From Suilimivivens sp009774465 (lineage in GTDB: Bacteria > Bacillota > Clostridia > Lachnospirales > Lachnospiraceae): a stretch of DNA of 64,000 nucleotides. The position numbers and the translations under genes are program-made. Shown one piece after another: positions 41,498 to 49,432 of the stretch (position 1 is the stretch's first letter; the number at the start of each line of letters is the position of its first letter). The DNA lies in the NCBI GenBank assembly GCA_947382645.1, contig CANDAE010000019.1, positions 1 through 64,000 on the forward strand, in the 5' to 3' direction. The notes beneath the pieces were generated by a model, which saw only the letters and a list, made by a program, of their open reading frames with translations, made no database searches and was not told the DNA's origin.

Positions 41498-43108
41498 TCA
41501 ATATTTGCTTATTTTATATAAATTAAACCAGTATCTTTCTACCATCACGCTGGCTGTTTCCTCCGCTTTCATGCCTGCTGCTTCCCACTTTTGAATAATT
41601 TCATCTCTTGCATTCCCACTTCCCAAAAACCAGAGCTGTTCCCGTTCTGACAAAAGTTCCTCCATTTTCTGGATTCCTGCCTCATCCGAAAATTCATCTT
41701 CCACCAGTGCATGGATCTGGGGATACATTTCCTGAAACAAAACTTCCGGCTTTCCATACCAGAGGTAAGATGTATTATCCAGGTAATAAGAAACAACCGC
41801 CTGCGTCTGGTCAAAATTGAAAATTAAAATATCCTCTTCCTCTATTTGTGCTACCGCTTTTTGAAATTCATTCATCTGTAATCTTTTCCACATTTCCTCC
41901 CCGTAAAAAGCACGGTAATTTCTGATTCCCATAACCAGTAAAAGAAAAAGAATGGGCAAGAACAAATATTTTTTCTCTTTCAGCTTTGCCAAAAGCAAAG
42001 AAAATGCCAGCCAAAACGCACCCATAGCCGGAAGCATGTAGCGGTACACAAAGATAGGTCGGAGTAAACAGGAAGCCAGAAATCCAAATCCAATCATTCC
42101 TGCAAGAAGAAAAATGCATCCTCCAAGGAACAGAACTTTCCTGCGCTCTTCTTTTCCCTGTCCCTTTTTCAATTTCCATAAACAGTTTAACAGCAAACCG
42201 GCATAAATGAAAAACAAAACCACTGCCAGGAAAATGTTCAGCTTTTCACTGGCAAAAGATGGTGTAAATAAAAATTTAACACATCCCCCTAATGTGCGCC
42301 AGGACAAAGGCTGTATCCAGTAGCTGCTGCTTACCTGCCCCACCTGAAACCTTACTGCGAAAAACAGCCAGGGAATGTATCCCGCCACACAGCATAATCC
42401 GCTAAATAAGTATGCTTTTATCTCTTTTTTTAGCCTCCGCTGTACCAAAAATGCCACCAACAAATATACATAAATCATACAGGCGGCCACACAGGCAAAA
42501 TAATGGGTATAGCAGGCAGCTAAGGCGTAAACTGTCAAAAAAATCCAGTTAGCAAGGCGTCCTTTACCCGGATTTTCTGGTAAGCTTAATGCCCCCCCAT
42601 CTGCCGCCTGGAGCCCACTATCTTCTTTTGTCAGTTCATAGGCATGAAACATACCTGCTGTGACAAAGAAAAGAGCCCAGCTATACATTCTTATTTCCAC
42701 CGTATATCCTGCTATCTGTGGCATAGCAAAAAGCAAAAAACCAAAAATGCCGGAAGTCAGCATTCCAAAGTGTTTTCTCACCTTCGTAACGCCATAAAGC
42801 AGGCAGAAAAAGAAGGGAAGCAGGGAAAACAGCTTTGCCGCTGCTGTCTGTATGAATAAACCGGCATCCAGCCCCTCTAACGGCATTAAAAATAATTTTA
42901 GCAGTAAATAATACAACGGGGGATGCACATCTCTGGCAGTCATTGAAATTAAATTACCAAGGGGCTGTTTTACCAGCCCCATAGTAAAAAGTTCATCATA
43001 CCAGATATCGCCGCTAAAGCTTAAAAATACGCAAACGCTTAAAAGGACAATGCTCACTGCCCACAAAAGCATCCCTGTCGTATCATCCCACTTAAGCCTC
43101 TGCTTCAT
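41498..43108 (-). CDS. GT39-like membrane glycosyltransferase (GT-C fold)
   Basis: A 536-residue protein with about 11-12 membrane segments and a soluble C-terminal domain (about 435-536). The first outer loop has WYDELFTMGLV and later ARDVHPPLYYLLL, the acidic Asp-Glu and D-x-H-P-P-L motifs of the PMT/ArnT-like family that takes sugar from a polyprenyl phosphate carrier. The acceptor is unknown. It starts two bases after the thrS stop, using AGAGG in the thrS end, so it is probably expressed from the T-box-controlled transcript, which is an odd coupling. Confidence 0.85.
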   Translation of the reverse strand: MKQRLKWDDTTGMLLWAVSIVLLSVCVFLSFSGDIWYDELFTMGLVKQPLGNLISMTARDVHPPLYYLLLKLFLMPLEGLDAGLFIQTAAAKLFSLLPFFFCLLYGVTKVRKHFGMLTSGIFGFLLFAMPQIAGYTVEIRMYSWALFFVTAGMFHAYELTKEDSGLQAADGGALSLPENPGKGRLANWIFLTVYALAACYTHYFACVAACMIYVYLLVAFLVQRRLKKEIKAYLFSGLCCVAGYIPWLFFAVRFQVGQVSSSYWIQPLSWRTLGGCVKFLFTPSFASEKLNIFLAVVLFFIYAGLLLNCLWKLKKGQGKEERRKVLFLGGCIFLLAGMIGFGFLASCLLRPIFVYRYMLPAMGAFWLAFSLLLAKLKEKKYLFLPILFLLLVMGIRNYRAFYGEEMWKRLQMNEFQKAVAQIEEEDILIFNFDQTQAVVSYYLDNTSYLWYGKPEVLFQEMYPQIHALVEDEFSDEAGIQKMEELLSEREQLWFLGSGNARDEIIQKWEAAGMKAEETASVMVERYWFNLYKISKY

Positions 43109-43110
43109 CC

Positions 43111-45075
43111 TTACCTCTTTTCTTCCTGCACTTCTTCCCTGCGAATTTCCTTTGTTCTGATTTCCTTACAAATCTGATCAATAAAATCTCCCAATGGCTT
43201 TACACCTTCATCTCCGGCAAACCGGCTTCTTACGGATACGGTTCCATCCGCTTCCTCCTGCTGTCCTACCACCAGCATATAAGGCAGTCTGGCAAGTCTT
43301 GCTTCACGAATCTTAAAGCCAATTTTTTCAGAACGGTTATCCACTTCCATTAAAATTCCGTTCTTCTTAAGCTCCGCTCCCACTTTTTCCGCATATGCCT
43401 CATACTTATCAGAAATAGGAAGGACTCTTACCTGTACCGGACAAAGCCATGTAGGGAATTTTCCTTCGTATTTTTCAATCAGCCATGCCAGTGTTCTCTC
43501 ATAGCAGCCCATAGAAGTTCTGTGAATAATATACGGGCGTACCTTTTCTCCGTTCTGATCAATGAAATACATGTCAAACTGCTCTGCAAGCAGTGCATCC
43601 CACTGAATGGTAATCATGGTGTCTTCTTTTCCATATACATTCTTTGCATTAATATCCACCTTGGGGCCATAAAAGGCGGCTTCTCCCACATCCTCCACGA
43701 AAGGAAGCCCCAGTTCAATCAAAATCTCCCTGATATGCTGCTCCGTCTCGTTCCAAACTTCCGGCTCCCCGATATATTTTTCCCGATTCTCCGGATCCCA
43801 TTTGGAAAGATGCCATGTAATATCATCCTGCAAGCCTAAAGTAGTCATCACGTATTTTGCCAGTGCAATACAGCCCTTAAATTCCTCTACCATCTGATCA
43901 GGGCGTACAATCAAATGTCCCTCTGAAATGGTAAACTGACGAACTCTGGTCAGTCCGTGCATTTCACCGGAATCCTCATTTCTAAACAGCGTGGAAGTTT
44001 CTCCATAACGGATAGGAAGATCCCTGTAAGAATGCTGCGTTGCCTTATATACATAATACTGGAAAGGACAAGTCATAGGGCGCAGTGCAAACACCTCTTT
44101 ATCCTTTTCCTCATCTCCAAGTACAAACATGCCTTCCTTATAATGATCCCAGTGGCCGGAAATCTTGTAAAGATCACTTTTCGCCATAAGAGGAGTTTTG
44201 GTTCTCACATAGCCCCACTCATTATCCTCAAGGTCCTCAATCCAGCGCTGCAGCGTCTGCACCATCTTTGTACCCTTGGGCATCAAAAGGGGAAGTCCCT
44301 GTCCAATTACATCCACTGTTGTAAAAAGCTCCATCTCACGCCCCAGCTTATTGTGGTCGCGAAGTTTAATGTTTTCCAGATATTCCAGATATTCCGCCAG
44401 TTCTTCTTTTTTGTTAAAGGCTGTACCATAGATTCTCTGGAGCATGGCATTTTCCGATTTTCCTCTCCAGTATGCGCCAGAGGAGGAAGTCAGCTTAAAG
44501 GCTTTGATTCCCCTGGTGCTCATCAGGTGCGGTCCTGCACAAAGGTCTGTAAATTCCCCCTGACTGTAAAAAGAAATTTCCGCATCCTCCGGAAGATCTC
44601 TGATCAGTTCCACCTTATAAGGCTCGCCCTTTTCTTCCATAAATTTAACAGCTTCTTCTCTTGGCAGAGTAAATCTTTCTAACTTATTCCCCTCCTTGAT
44701 GATTTTCTTCATCTCGGCTTCTATCTTATCCAAATCCTCTCTGGAAAAAGGCGCATGTTCAAAATCATAATAATATCCTGTATCAATACTGGGACCAATT
44801 GCCAGCTTTGCATCCGGGAATATCCGTTTTACCGCCTCCGCCATGACATGAGAACAGGTATGCCTGATTACTCTTAATCCTTCCGGATCATTTGCTGTCA
44901 GTATGTTTAAAGTACAGTCCTTATCAATTACTGTCCTCAAGTCTGCCACTTCACCGTCTACTTCCCCTGCACAGGCAACTCTTGCAAGCCCTTCGCTTAT
45001 ATCCGCCGCAATTTCATAAATACTTTTGGCACTGTCATATTCTTTTACAGAACCGTCTTTTAACGTAATCTTCAT
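43111..45075 (-). CDS. thrS: threonyl-tRNA synthetase
   Basis: A 654-residue class II synthetase. The ATG at 45075 is chosen because GGAGG precedes it by eight bases. Domains in order are TGS (about 1-60), the editing-associated domain with HTCSHVMAEAVKRIFPDAK (metal-type His in HxxxH), the catalytic core with motif 2 RNEDSGEMHGLTRVRQF and ALRPMTCPFQ, and the anticodon-binding domain beginning CPVQVRVLPISDKYEAYA. Zinc ligands (Cys in MTCPFQ, two later His) appear present. Expression is set by the T-box leader at 45502-45779 through uncharged tRNA-Thr. The length is normal. Confidence 0.97.
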   Translation of the reverse strand: MKITLKDGSVKEYDSAKSIYEIAADISEGLARVACAGEVDGEVADLRTVIDKDCTLNILTANDPEGLRVIRHTCSHVMAEAVKRIFPDAKLAIGPSIDTGYYYDFEHAPFSREDLDKIEAEMKKIIKEGNKLERFTLPREEAVKFMEEKGEPYKVELIRDLPEDAEISFYSQGEFTDLCAGPHLMSTRGIKAFKLTSSSGAYWRGKSENAMLQRIYGTAFNKKEELAEYLEYLENIKLRDHNKLGREMELFTTVDVIGQGLPLLMPKGTKMVQTLQRWIEDLEDNEWGYVRTKTPLMAKSDLYKISGHWDHYKEGMFVLGDEEKDKEVFALRPMTCPFQYYVYKATQHSYRDLPIRYGETSTLFRNEDSGEMHGLTRVRQFTISEGHLIVRPDQMVEEFKGCIALAKYVMTTLGLQDDITWHLSKWDPENREKYIGEPEVWNETEQHIREILIELGLPFVEDVGEAAFYGPKVDINAKNVYGKEDTMITIQWDALLAEQFDMYFIDQNGEKVRPYIIHRTSMGCYERTLAWLIEKYEGKFPTWLCPVQVRVLPISDKYEAYAEKVGAELKKNGILMEVDNRSEKIGFKIREARLARLPYMLVVGQQEEADGTVSVRSRFAGDEGVKPLGDFIDQICKEIRTKEIRREEVQEEKR

Positions 45076-45107
45076 TTTATTTTCCTCCATTCTTCCTGAT
45101 AAGTTAC

Positions 45108-45347
45108 TTACTCTTCATTTTCCCAATCGGCATTTTTCTCTGCTTCTTCAATGTCCCTGTCTGATAAACTTCTTCCGTTATTATTTCCGTTATTGCTGCC
45201 TATCATCATCGATTTTCGGGGAGAAAACAATAAACCAAAAACAATTCCTCCCAAAATGCAGACTGTTATGGTTAAAAGAAACTCTTTCTTTGTCATACTT
45301 GTAACATCTGTCAGTGATGTCTTAAATTCTTCCCATTTTTCTTTCAT
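45108..45347 (-). CDS. small single-pass membrane protein between T-box and thrS
   Basis: A 79-residue protein with a charged amphipathic start (KEKWEEFKTSLTDV), one membrane helix at about 22-43 and an Asn/Gly-rich then acidic tail (GSNNGNNNGRS, AEKNADWENEE). GGAAGG precedes the ATG. It lies downstream of the thrS T-box and 32 bases before thrS, so it should be induced by threonine shortage. I recognise no family and no function. Confidence 0.65.
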   Translation of the reverse strand: MKEKWEEFKTSLTDVTSMTKKEFLLTITVCILGGIVFGLLFSPRKSMMIGSNNGNNNGRSLSDRDIEEAEKNADWENEE

Positions 45348-45438
45348 AATTTTAACCTTCCTTTCTGAAAATACACGTGCTCAGGCAGTCATGTTTCGTA
45401 GAACATCCTTATGCATCGAGCAGGGGAAGATTTTTCTT

Positions 45439-45503
45439 CCCTGCTCGCGCGTGGCCCGCCTGCTGCGTCAGCAGCAAACTTCCAAATGCGGGCCTACGCA
45501 TAA
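45439..45503. repeat. structured repeat element, copy A
   Basis: Starts CCCTGCTCGCGCGT and ends GGCCTACGCATAA. GCGTGGCCCGC pairs with GCGGGCCTACGC around one bulge, enclosing a GCTG/CAGC hairpin and ACTTCC. Homologous to 60398-60466, with compensated stem changes. A separate hairpin (GAGCAGGG.AAGA against TCTTCCCTGCTC, 45418-45446) adjoins it. It lies between the T-box terminator and the small membrane gene. Confidence 0.6.
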
Positions 45504-45779
45504 AAAAGTCCCATGCACTACTTTTGTAATGCATGGGACGTAACATACGCGGTTCCACCCTGCTTGCTTTCCTGAATCATTTCGGAAAACCACTCATTTA
45601 CCTGTAACGTAGGCATACGGACCGGATTGGGGCCACTTGGAGTTAGTTTTCAGAAGCTTCCTGCAAGAACATTTTCAGCACAGATTCCTGATACCTTCCG
45701 CATCCGGCACAAATCCGATGTTCCTCTCTGCTGCATTTCACAACCTACTCTTCTCGTCAACGTGTTTACATTATTTACA
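45502..45779 (-). ncRNA. T-box leader controlling the thrS operon
   Basis: The conserved T-box sequence AGGGTGGAACCGCG is present on the minus strand (45548-45561). It is followed by a strong terminator, GTCCCATGCA against TGCATGGGAC (45508-45539), and a T run. The upstream 200 bases would hold Stem I with the specifier loop. Uncharged tRNA pairing with the T-box should favour the antiterminator. The Thr identity is inferred from thrS downstream; I did not resolve the specifier codon. Confidence 0.88.
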
Positions 45780-45785
45780 TGCTCT

Positions 45786-45814
45786 ATTCTATTCCACTTT
45801 CTCAAAGATGTAAA
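45786..45814 (-). promoter_or_regulatory. promoter of the T-box transcript
   Basis: Minus-strand TTTACA (45809-45814) and TAGAAT (45786-45791) spaced 17 bases, immediately before the leader. Confidence 0.55.
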
Positions 45815-45832
45815 GTAAATTTTTCTATGAGA

Positions 45833-46123
45833 CTAAGCCGTATGTACTGCCTTATCTGATTTATATTTGTCTAAAATGTCATGTACTCTTTCGACTTCAT
45901 CAAGAATGAAATCGACGTCACGATGCAGCCTCCTTAAATCTGATTTAACATCTATCATATCTTTTTCAAGACCTGTTACTTTCGTATCCAGTGTTGTTAC
46001 CTTAGTATCAAGCTCCGTTACTTTAGTATCAAGCCCTGTTACTTTAGTACCAAGCCCCGTTACTTTAGTATCAAGCCCCACAATTTTTTCAAGCAATAAA
46101 TCAAGTTTTTCACTGTCTGTCAT
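45833..46123 (-). CDS. short coiled-coil protein with heptad repeats
   Basis: A 96-residue protein. GGCGGTGA precedes the ATG at 46123. Residues about 16-58 are six near-identical heptads of the type TGLDTKV, forming a long parallel coiled coil, and the tail (MIDVKSDLRRLHRDVDFILDEVERVHDIL, in part) continues as a helix. The DNA there is a 21-base tandem repeat. Related short proteins are often found near mobile elements and phage genes. It is probably an oligomeric scaffold; no catalytic part is present. Confidence 0.6.
   Translation of the reverse strand: MTDSEKLDLLLEKIVGLDTKVTGLGTKVTGLDTKVTELDTKVTTLDTKVTGLEKDMIDVKSDLRRLHRDVDFILDEVERVHDILDKYKSDKAVHTA
45975..46079. repeat. 21-bp tandem repeat (five units) in the coiled-coil gene
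   Basis: Units near GTTACTTTAGTATCAAGCCCC, each coding one heptad. The frame is preserved whatever the copy number, so length variation between strains is expected. Confidence 0.8.
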
Positions 46124-46253
46124 CTTATCACCGCCTTTTATATCTGTCAATCGGCTGTTACAATATGATTATAACAGAATATAAAAAAGGTGTAAACCCT
46201 ATTCCTATTCCCATTGCTGTTACACCTGTTGCTACTTGTCAAGGACGTATTCA

Positions 46254-46454
46254 TCATTTTTCATCACTTTTTCTTGGTCTGCCTTGTTTCCCATGCTCTA
46301 AGTCGTGGAGAATGACACTCTTTAACTTGTCCTCTACGCTTTGGGTACTCGTATCAGAAAAATGTACCTCGACTAAGTAAGTCGTCTTATCAATCTTTTT
46401 TTGCAGACAGGGCGTTAATCGCCCTGTGGTGTTGATTTGAATGTTGTCGCTCAT
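46254..46454 (-). CDS. TnpW-like transposon-encoded protein
   Basis: A 66-residue protein from the ATG at 46454, with AGGGAGG upstream. The core KIDKTTYLVEVHFSDTSTQSVEDKLKSVIL, in part, follows the TnpW pattern (I-x-x-T-T-Y-x-V-x-x-x-F-S-x-T-S/A, then E-D-K) found in Firmicute integrative elements. The C-terminus GKQGRPRKSDEK is basic. Its molecular role is unknown. With the Rpn-like gene next door it marks a mobile-element remnant; no recombinase or relaxase is visible. Confidence 0.6.
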   Translation of the reverse strand: MSDNIQINTTGRLTPCLQKKIDKTTYLVEVHFSDTSTQSVEDKLKSVILHDLEHGKQGRPRKSDEK

Positions 46455-46551
46455 TGTTCCTCCCTTAATGACAACAAAATAGAGCATATAGATTTCAGTT
46501 CCTATATGCTCTAACGCTGTTACTATATTTGATTTTGATTGATATGATTGA

Positions 46552-47415
46552 TTATGCTAACTGCATGACCTCTGATTCAATTTCTTTTATGTCACTTTCC
46601 AGTAATTCAGGAAAATACTCGCTGACCTCACCAATATTTATTTTCCCTTTTTTTAACATAAGTATTGCTTTTTCCATTAGAGTTTCTCTTTTAATATCTT
46701 TTTCATAAGTCCTCATAATCTGCTCGTCATCAAATAAACTCATCATAATCGTTACTACCTCCACTTCCTTGCTGCTTAGATACTGTTTTAAGATGTTCCT
46801 GTCTTTGCAAATACGGATTGTTTCTGTAACCGCCTGTTTTGTCATTCCATGTTCTTTTATCTGCTCGTTAAAAACTTTGCAAAAAACAATGTACTCATTG
46901 ATGATATTGTCCTTGTCGCTCTCATATATGACTTTGGCTTTTATCTCAATATCAATATCTGCACCGTCAAAAAACTCTTGCGATAAAGATATTGTATCGG
47001 GTTTTCTGCCTTTGTTGCCTGTGTATATCACATATAATTCGGGCTTTGGCATTTTTACTTTCTTGCTCTTATATAGGCTCTGACTGGTTCGCTCAAAATA
47101 TTCATGGTAACTCTGTGCTAAATACAGAAGTATTCTGATTAAAATATTCACTGTCCAACTCGATTGCGCTTCCAACAACAAAAGCAATCTGTTGTTACCT
47201 ACCATTATGCCCAAATCATTATAGAGATTATCTGTCAAAACATTGTCTATCGTTACAATATCCAGCGTATCCTCTGTTGCGTCTGTATCCTCTGGGTGCA
47301 ATGTCTTATACAGTTTCAGCAAATTCTTTTTATCTTGGAAAAGGTCTAAAAACACACTGTTTTTTGCGGTACGTTTTGCCTTAACTTCCTGTGTCTGCTT
47401 TGTATCGTCTGACAC
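46552..47415 (-). CDS. Rpn-family PD-(D/E)XK nuclease/putative transposase
   Basis: A 287-residue protein starting at GTG (47415) behind GAGGTGG; an upstream GTG lacks a site. The nuclease core is recognisable: FLDLFQDKKNLLKLYKTLHPED, then D-x9-LLLLLEAQSS, where the Asp and Glu-x-Gln are the PD-(D/E)XK pair, then NILIRILLYLAQSYHEYF. The C-terminal helical tail (GKINIGEVSEYFPELL) is typical. Rpn proteins promote RecA-independent recombination, and some act in phage defence. The gene seems complete, unlike the remnant at 1346-1717. Confidence 0.75.
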   Translation of the reverse strand: MSDDTKQTQEVKAKRTAKNSVFLDLFQDKKNLLKLYKTLHPEDTDATEDTLDIVTIDNVLTDNLYNDLGIMVGNNRLLLLLEAQSSWTVNILIRILLYLAQSYHEYFERTSQSLYKSKKVKMPKPELYVIYTGNKGRKPDTISLSQEFFDGADIDIEIKAKVIYESDKDNIINEYIVFCKVFNEQIKEHGMTKQAVTETIRICKDRNILKQYLSSKEVEVVTIMMSLFDDEQIMRTYEKDIKRETLMEKAILMLKKGKINIGEVSEYFPELLESDIKEIESEVMQLA

Positions 47416-47665
47416 CTTACCACCTCGATTTCTAAAAATTTGTGGTACAAGATATGATATATCCTGCTCCTGCCACACTTCAATTATACAAAAAAACGCT
47501 TATCTTTACAATAAAATTCACATTAAATTTCTTCCTCCCTCCGCTTAGTTTTGCTTTGCTGTTTATTGTGCTGTCGGCTCTCGTTCTGAAGTGTCTCCTT
47601 AAAATTTTTCAAATCCCAGAACAGAAGTGCGCTTCCCACACTCCCGCGCCCAACTTCTCTGGCTA

Positions 47666-47765
47666 GCGCAGCTTTTGTTCCGCGCGCGAAGCTGCGCATC
47701 CCCTTTATTTCATAGGACGCACTTTCCTATGAAATGAAAAAGGACTGACGATAGACGGTCAGTCC
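47666..47765 (-). terminator. terminator of the exopolysaccharide operon and adjacent hairpins
   Basis: GGACTGAC/GTCAGTCC (47742-47765) is followed by TTTTTC on the minus strand, 20 bases after the last operon gene. Two further hairpins follow: ATTTCATAGGA/TCCTATGAAAT (47707-47735) and GCGCAGCTT/AAGCTGCGC (47666-47697). The rest of the 47416-47783 gap shows no gene. Confidence 0.7.
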
Positions 47766-47783
47766 CATAAAAGTACACTTTTT

Positions 47784-49415
47784 CTACTGTAACTCCAGCG
47801 CCCGGTATGCCAGCATGGGCATCAACTGATCAAAGGAGGTAATTCCGCTGCCATCTGCCATTCCATAAGCGCCATTGTAGGGAAATTCTGTATTAATGAT
47901 GTGCATTTTTTCCATTTTGTTAAGCGCCTGTGCTCTCAATGCATCATCCCCGATTTCGTCAGCAATCATTACCAGAATCGCATAAACTGCCGTTGATTCC
48001 TGATTGTATCCGCTGACCACTTCCCCTTTGACGGAGTAACGCATTTTAAGCCCTTCTCCTGCCATCTGAGTTCTTATCCACTCCAGGGTATTATTCTTTA
48101 ATTTTCCCTGCCTTGCCAGATGAAGCAGTGTCATCATTGCTTCCGCAGTATTTAAATCATCCTTCTCGTACTGCTCCTTGTCATAATTATACCAACTGTA
48201 GTACAAAGGAAATTCATTACTGATCTGTCCTCTTTCAAGTAATTCCAAAGTTTTTTCATATGCCCTTGCTGCCCCCAAATCTCCTGTGCCTTCCGCCAAA
48301 AGCTGCATGGCCTGCATATCCCCATAGCATAAAGTAAATCTGGATGCATACACTCTGTTTTGAAAATCATAAAAATCCACAAACTTTCCATCAGAAACTG
48401 CTCTCTCCAACAAAGCTTCCTCGCACAGCCGGACTTCTGATGCATAGCCGCCCCATAACTTTTCAGCCTCCACAAGTGCTCTGTAGATTCGAAGGTCATC
48501 AATCAATGCGTTTACACTGCCGGCTTTTCCATCTTCCATTCTCCATGCCGCCAATCCTTCTTTCCACAAAAATGCCTTGATATATCCCAATATATTATCA
48601 AACAAATCCTTATCCTGCACGCTCACTGCATATAAAAGCCCCAGCCCCTGGCTTTCACTCAGCACTTCCGAATTAATGTTCACCTGACTTCCCGGCTCAT
48701 AAGCAGAGTGAATTCCTCCGTCTCCATCCATCATATATTTCACAATAAATTCTGCTGTTGCTTTAGCTCCGCCCTCCGTAGCATTTTTCAAAAGAGCCTC
48801 AAATATGCCTGTTTTTTCAATCTGACTTGAGGACCAGGCTGTGATTTTTCCTTCCTTATTAATAAAAAGAGTGGTTGGAATATTATGCAGTCCCAACATA
48901 TCATAAGCCTGCAAAGATGTATCATAATACAACTCTCCTTCCAAAGAAAGGTCATCAAAATACTCCTTTGCTCTCTCCATAGTCTCCCTGCTTCCATCGG
49001 TTTTATTAATGTAAAGAAATGTAATTTCTCCATACTCTTTTGCAAGCTTTTCATATTGACTCATCAAAGGCATCTGTCTGCTGCAGTCCTCACACCAGCT
49101 TGCCCAGAAAACCACCACCAGATTTTTTCCCTTCCACTCACTGATTAAATGGCTCTGCTCCCTGTCATCAACAAAGGAAAAATCAGGTACTGCCTCGTAC
49201 AGACTACAATTTTCCGGCAGCCAGTAGGTAGAATCTGACAGCCCTTTTTCCCAGTCATACTCTTCCACATCCTGCTGTCCGACAGATTCCGTCATATAAG
49301 GCCGGGTGCTCTGTACTTTAATCAGCATAAGGACTCCGGCAGCAGTAACGACCGCCAGCACCAAAAATATGATCCGCAGTATTCTTTCTATCTTAACTAT
49401 GGAATATTTCTTCAT
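47784..49415 (-). CDS. thioredoxin-like (TlpA/ResA) - GH8-like hydrolase fusion
   Basis: A 543-residue protein anchored by one N-terminal membrane segment (about 13-33). A TlpA-type redoxin domain (about 75-215) has VVFWASWCEDCSRQMP (CxxC at 108 and 111) and the cis-Pro motif HNIPTTLFI. The rest (about 235-543) resembles a GH8 (alpha/alpha)6 barrel: SESQGLGLLYAV, with the Glu expected to be the general acid, ALIDDLRIYRALVEA, YNQESTAVYAI and FDQLMPMLAYRAL. GH8 enzymes (BcsZ, PssZ) trim beta-1,4 polymers in synthase operons. The redoxin fusion is one I do not know from these operons. It is the last gene of the operon. Confidence 0.8.
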   Translation of the reverse strand: MKKYSIVKIERILRIIFLVLAVVTAAGVLMLIKVQSTRPYMTESVGQQDVEEYDWEKGLSDSTYWLPENCSLYEAVPDFSFVDDREQSHLISEWKGKNLVVVFWASWCEDCSRQMPLMSQYEKLAKEYGEITFLYINKTDGSRETMERAKEYFDDLSLEGELYYDTSLQAYDMLGLHNIPTTLFINKEGKITAWSSSQIEKTGIFEALLKNATEGGAKATAEFIVKYMMDGDGGIHSAYEPGSQVNINSEVLSESQGLGLLYAVSVQDKDLFDNILGYIKAFLWKEGLAAWRMEDGKAGSVNALIDDLRIYRALVEAEKLWGGYASEVRLCEEALLERAVSDGKFVDFYDFQNRVYASRFTLCYGDMQAMQLLAEGTGDLGAARAYEKTLELLERGQISNEFPLYYSWYNYDKEQYEKDDLNTAEAMMTLLHLARQGKLKNNTLEWIRTQMAGEGLKMRYSVKGEVVSGYNQESTAVYAILVMIADEIGDDALRAQALNKMEKMHIINTEFPYNGAYGMADGSGITSFDQLMPMLAYRALELQ

Positions 49416-49432
49416 ACAAATATCACTTTCTC

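Noticed and set aside
45867..46184. Val/Ser repeat protein on the plus strand
   Set aside because: It is the antisense of the 21-bp heptad repeat; the minus strand has the ribosome binding site and a sensible coiled coil.
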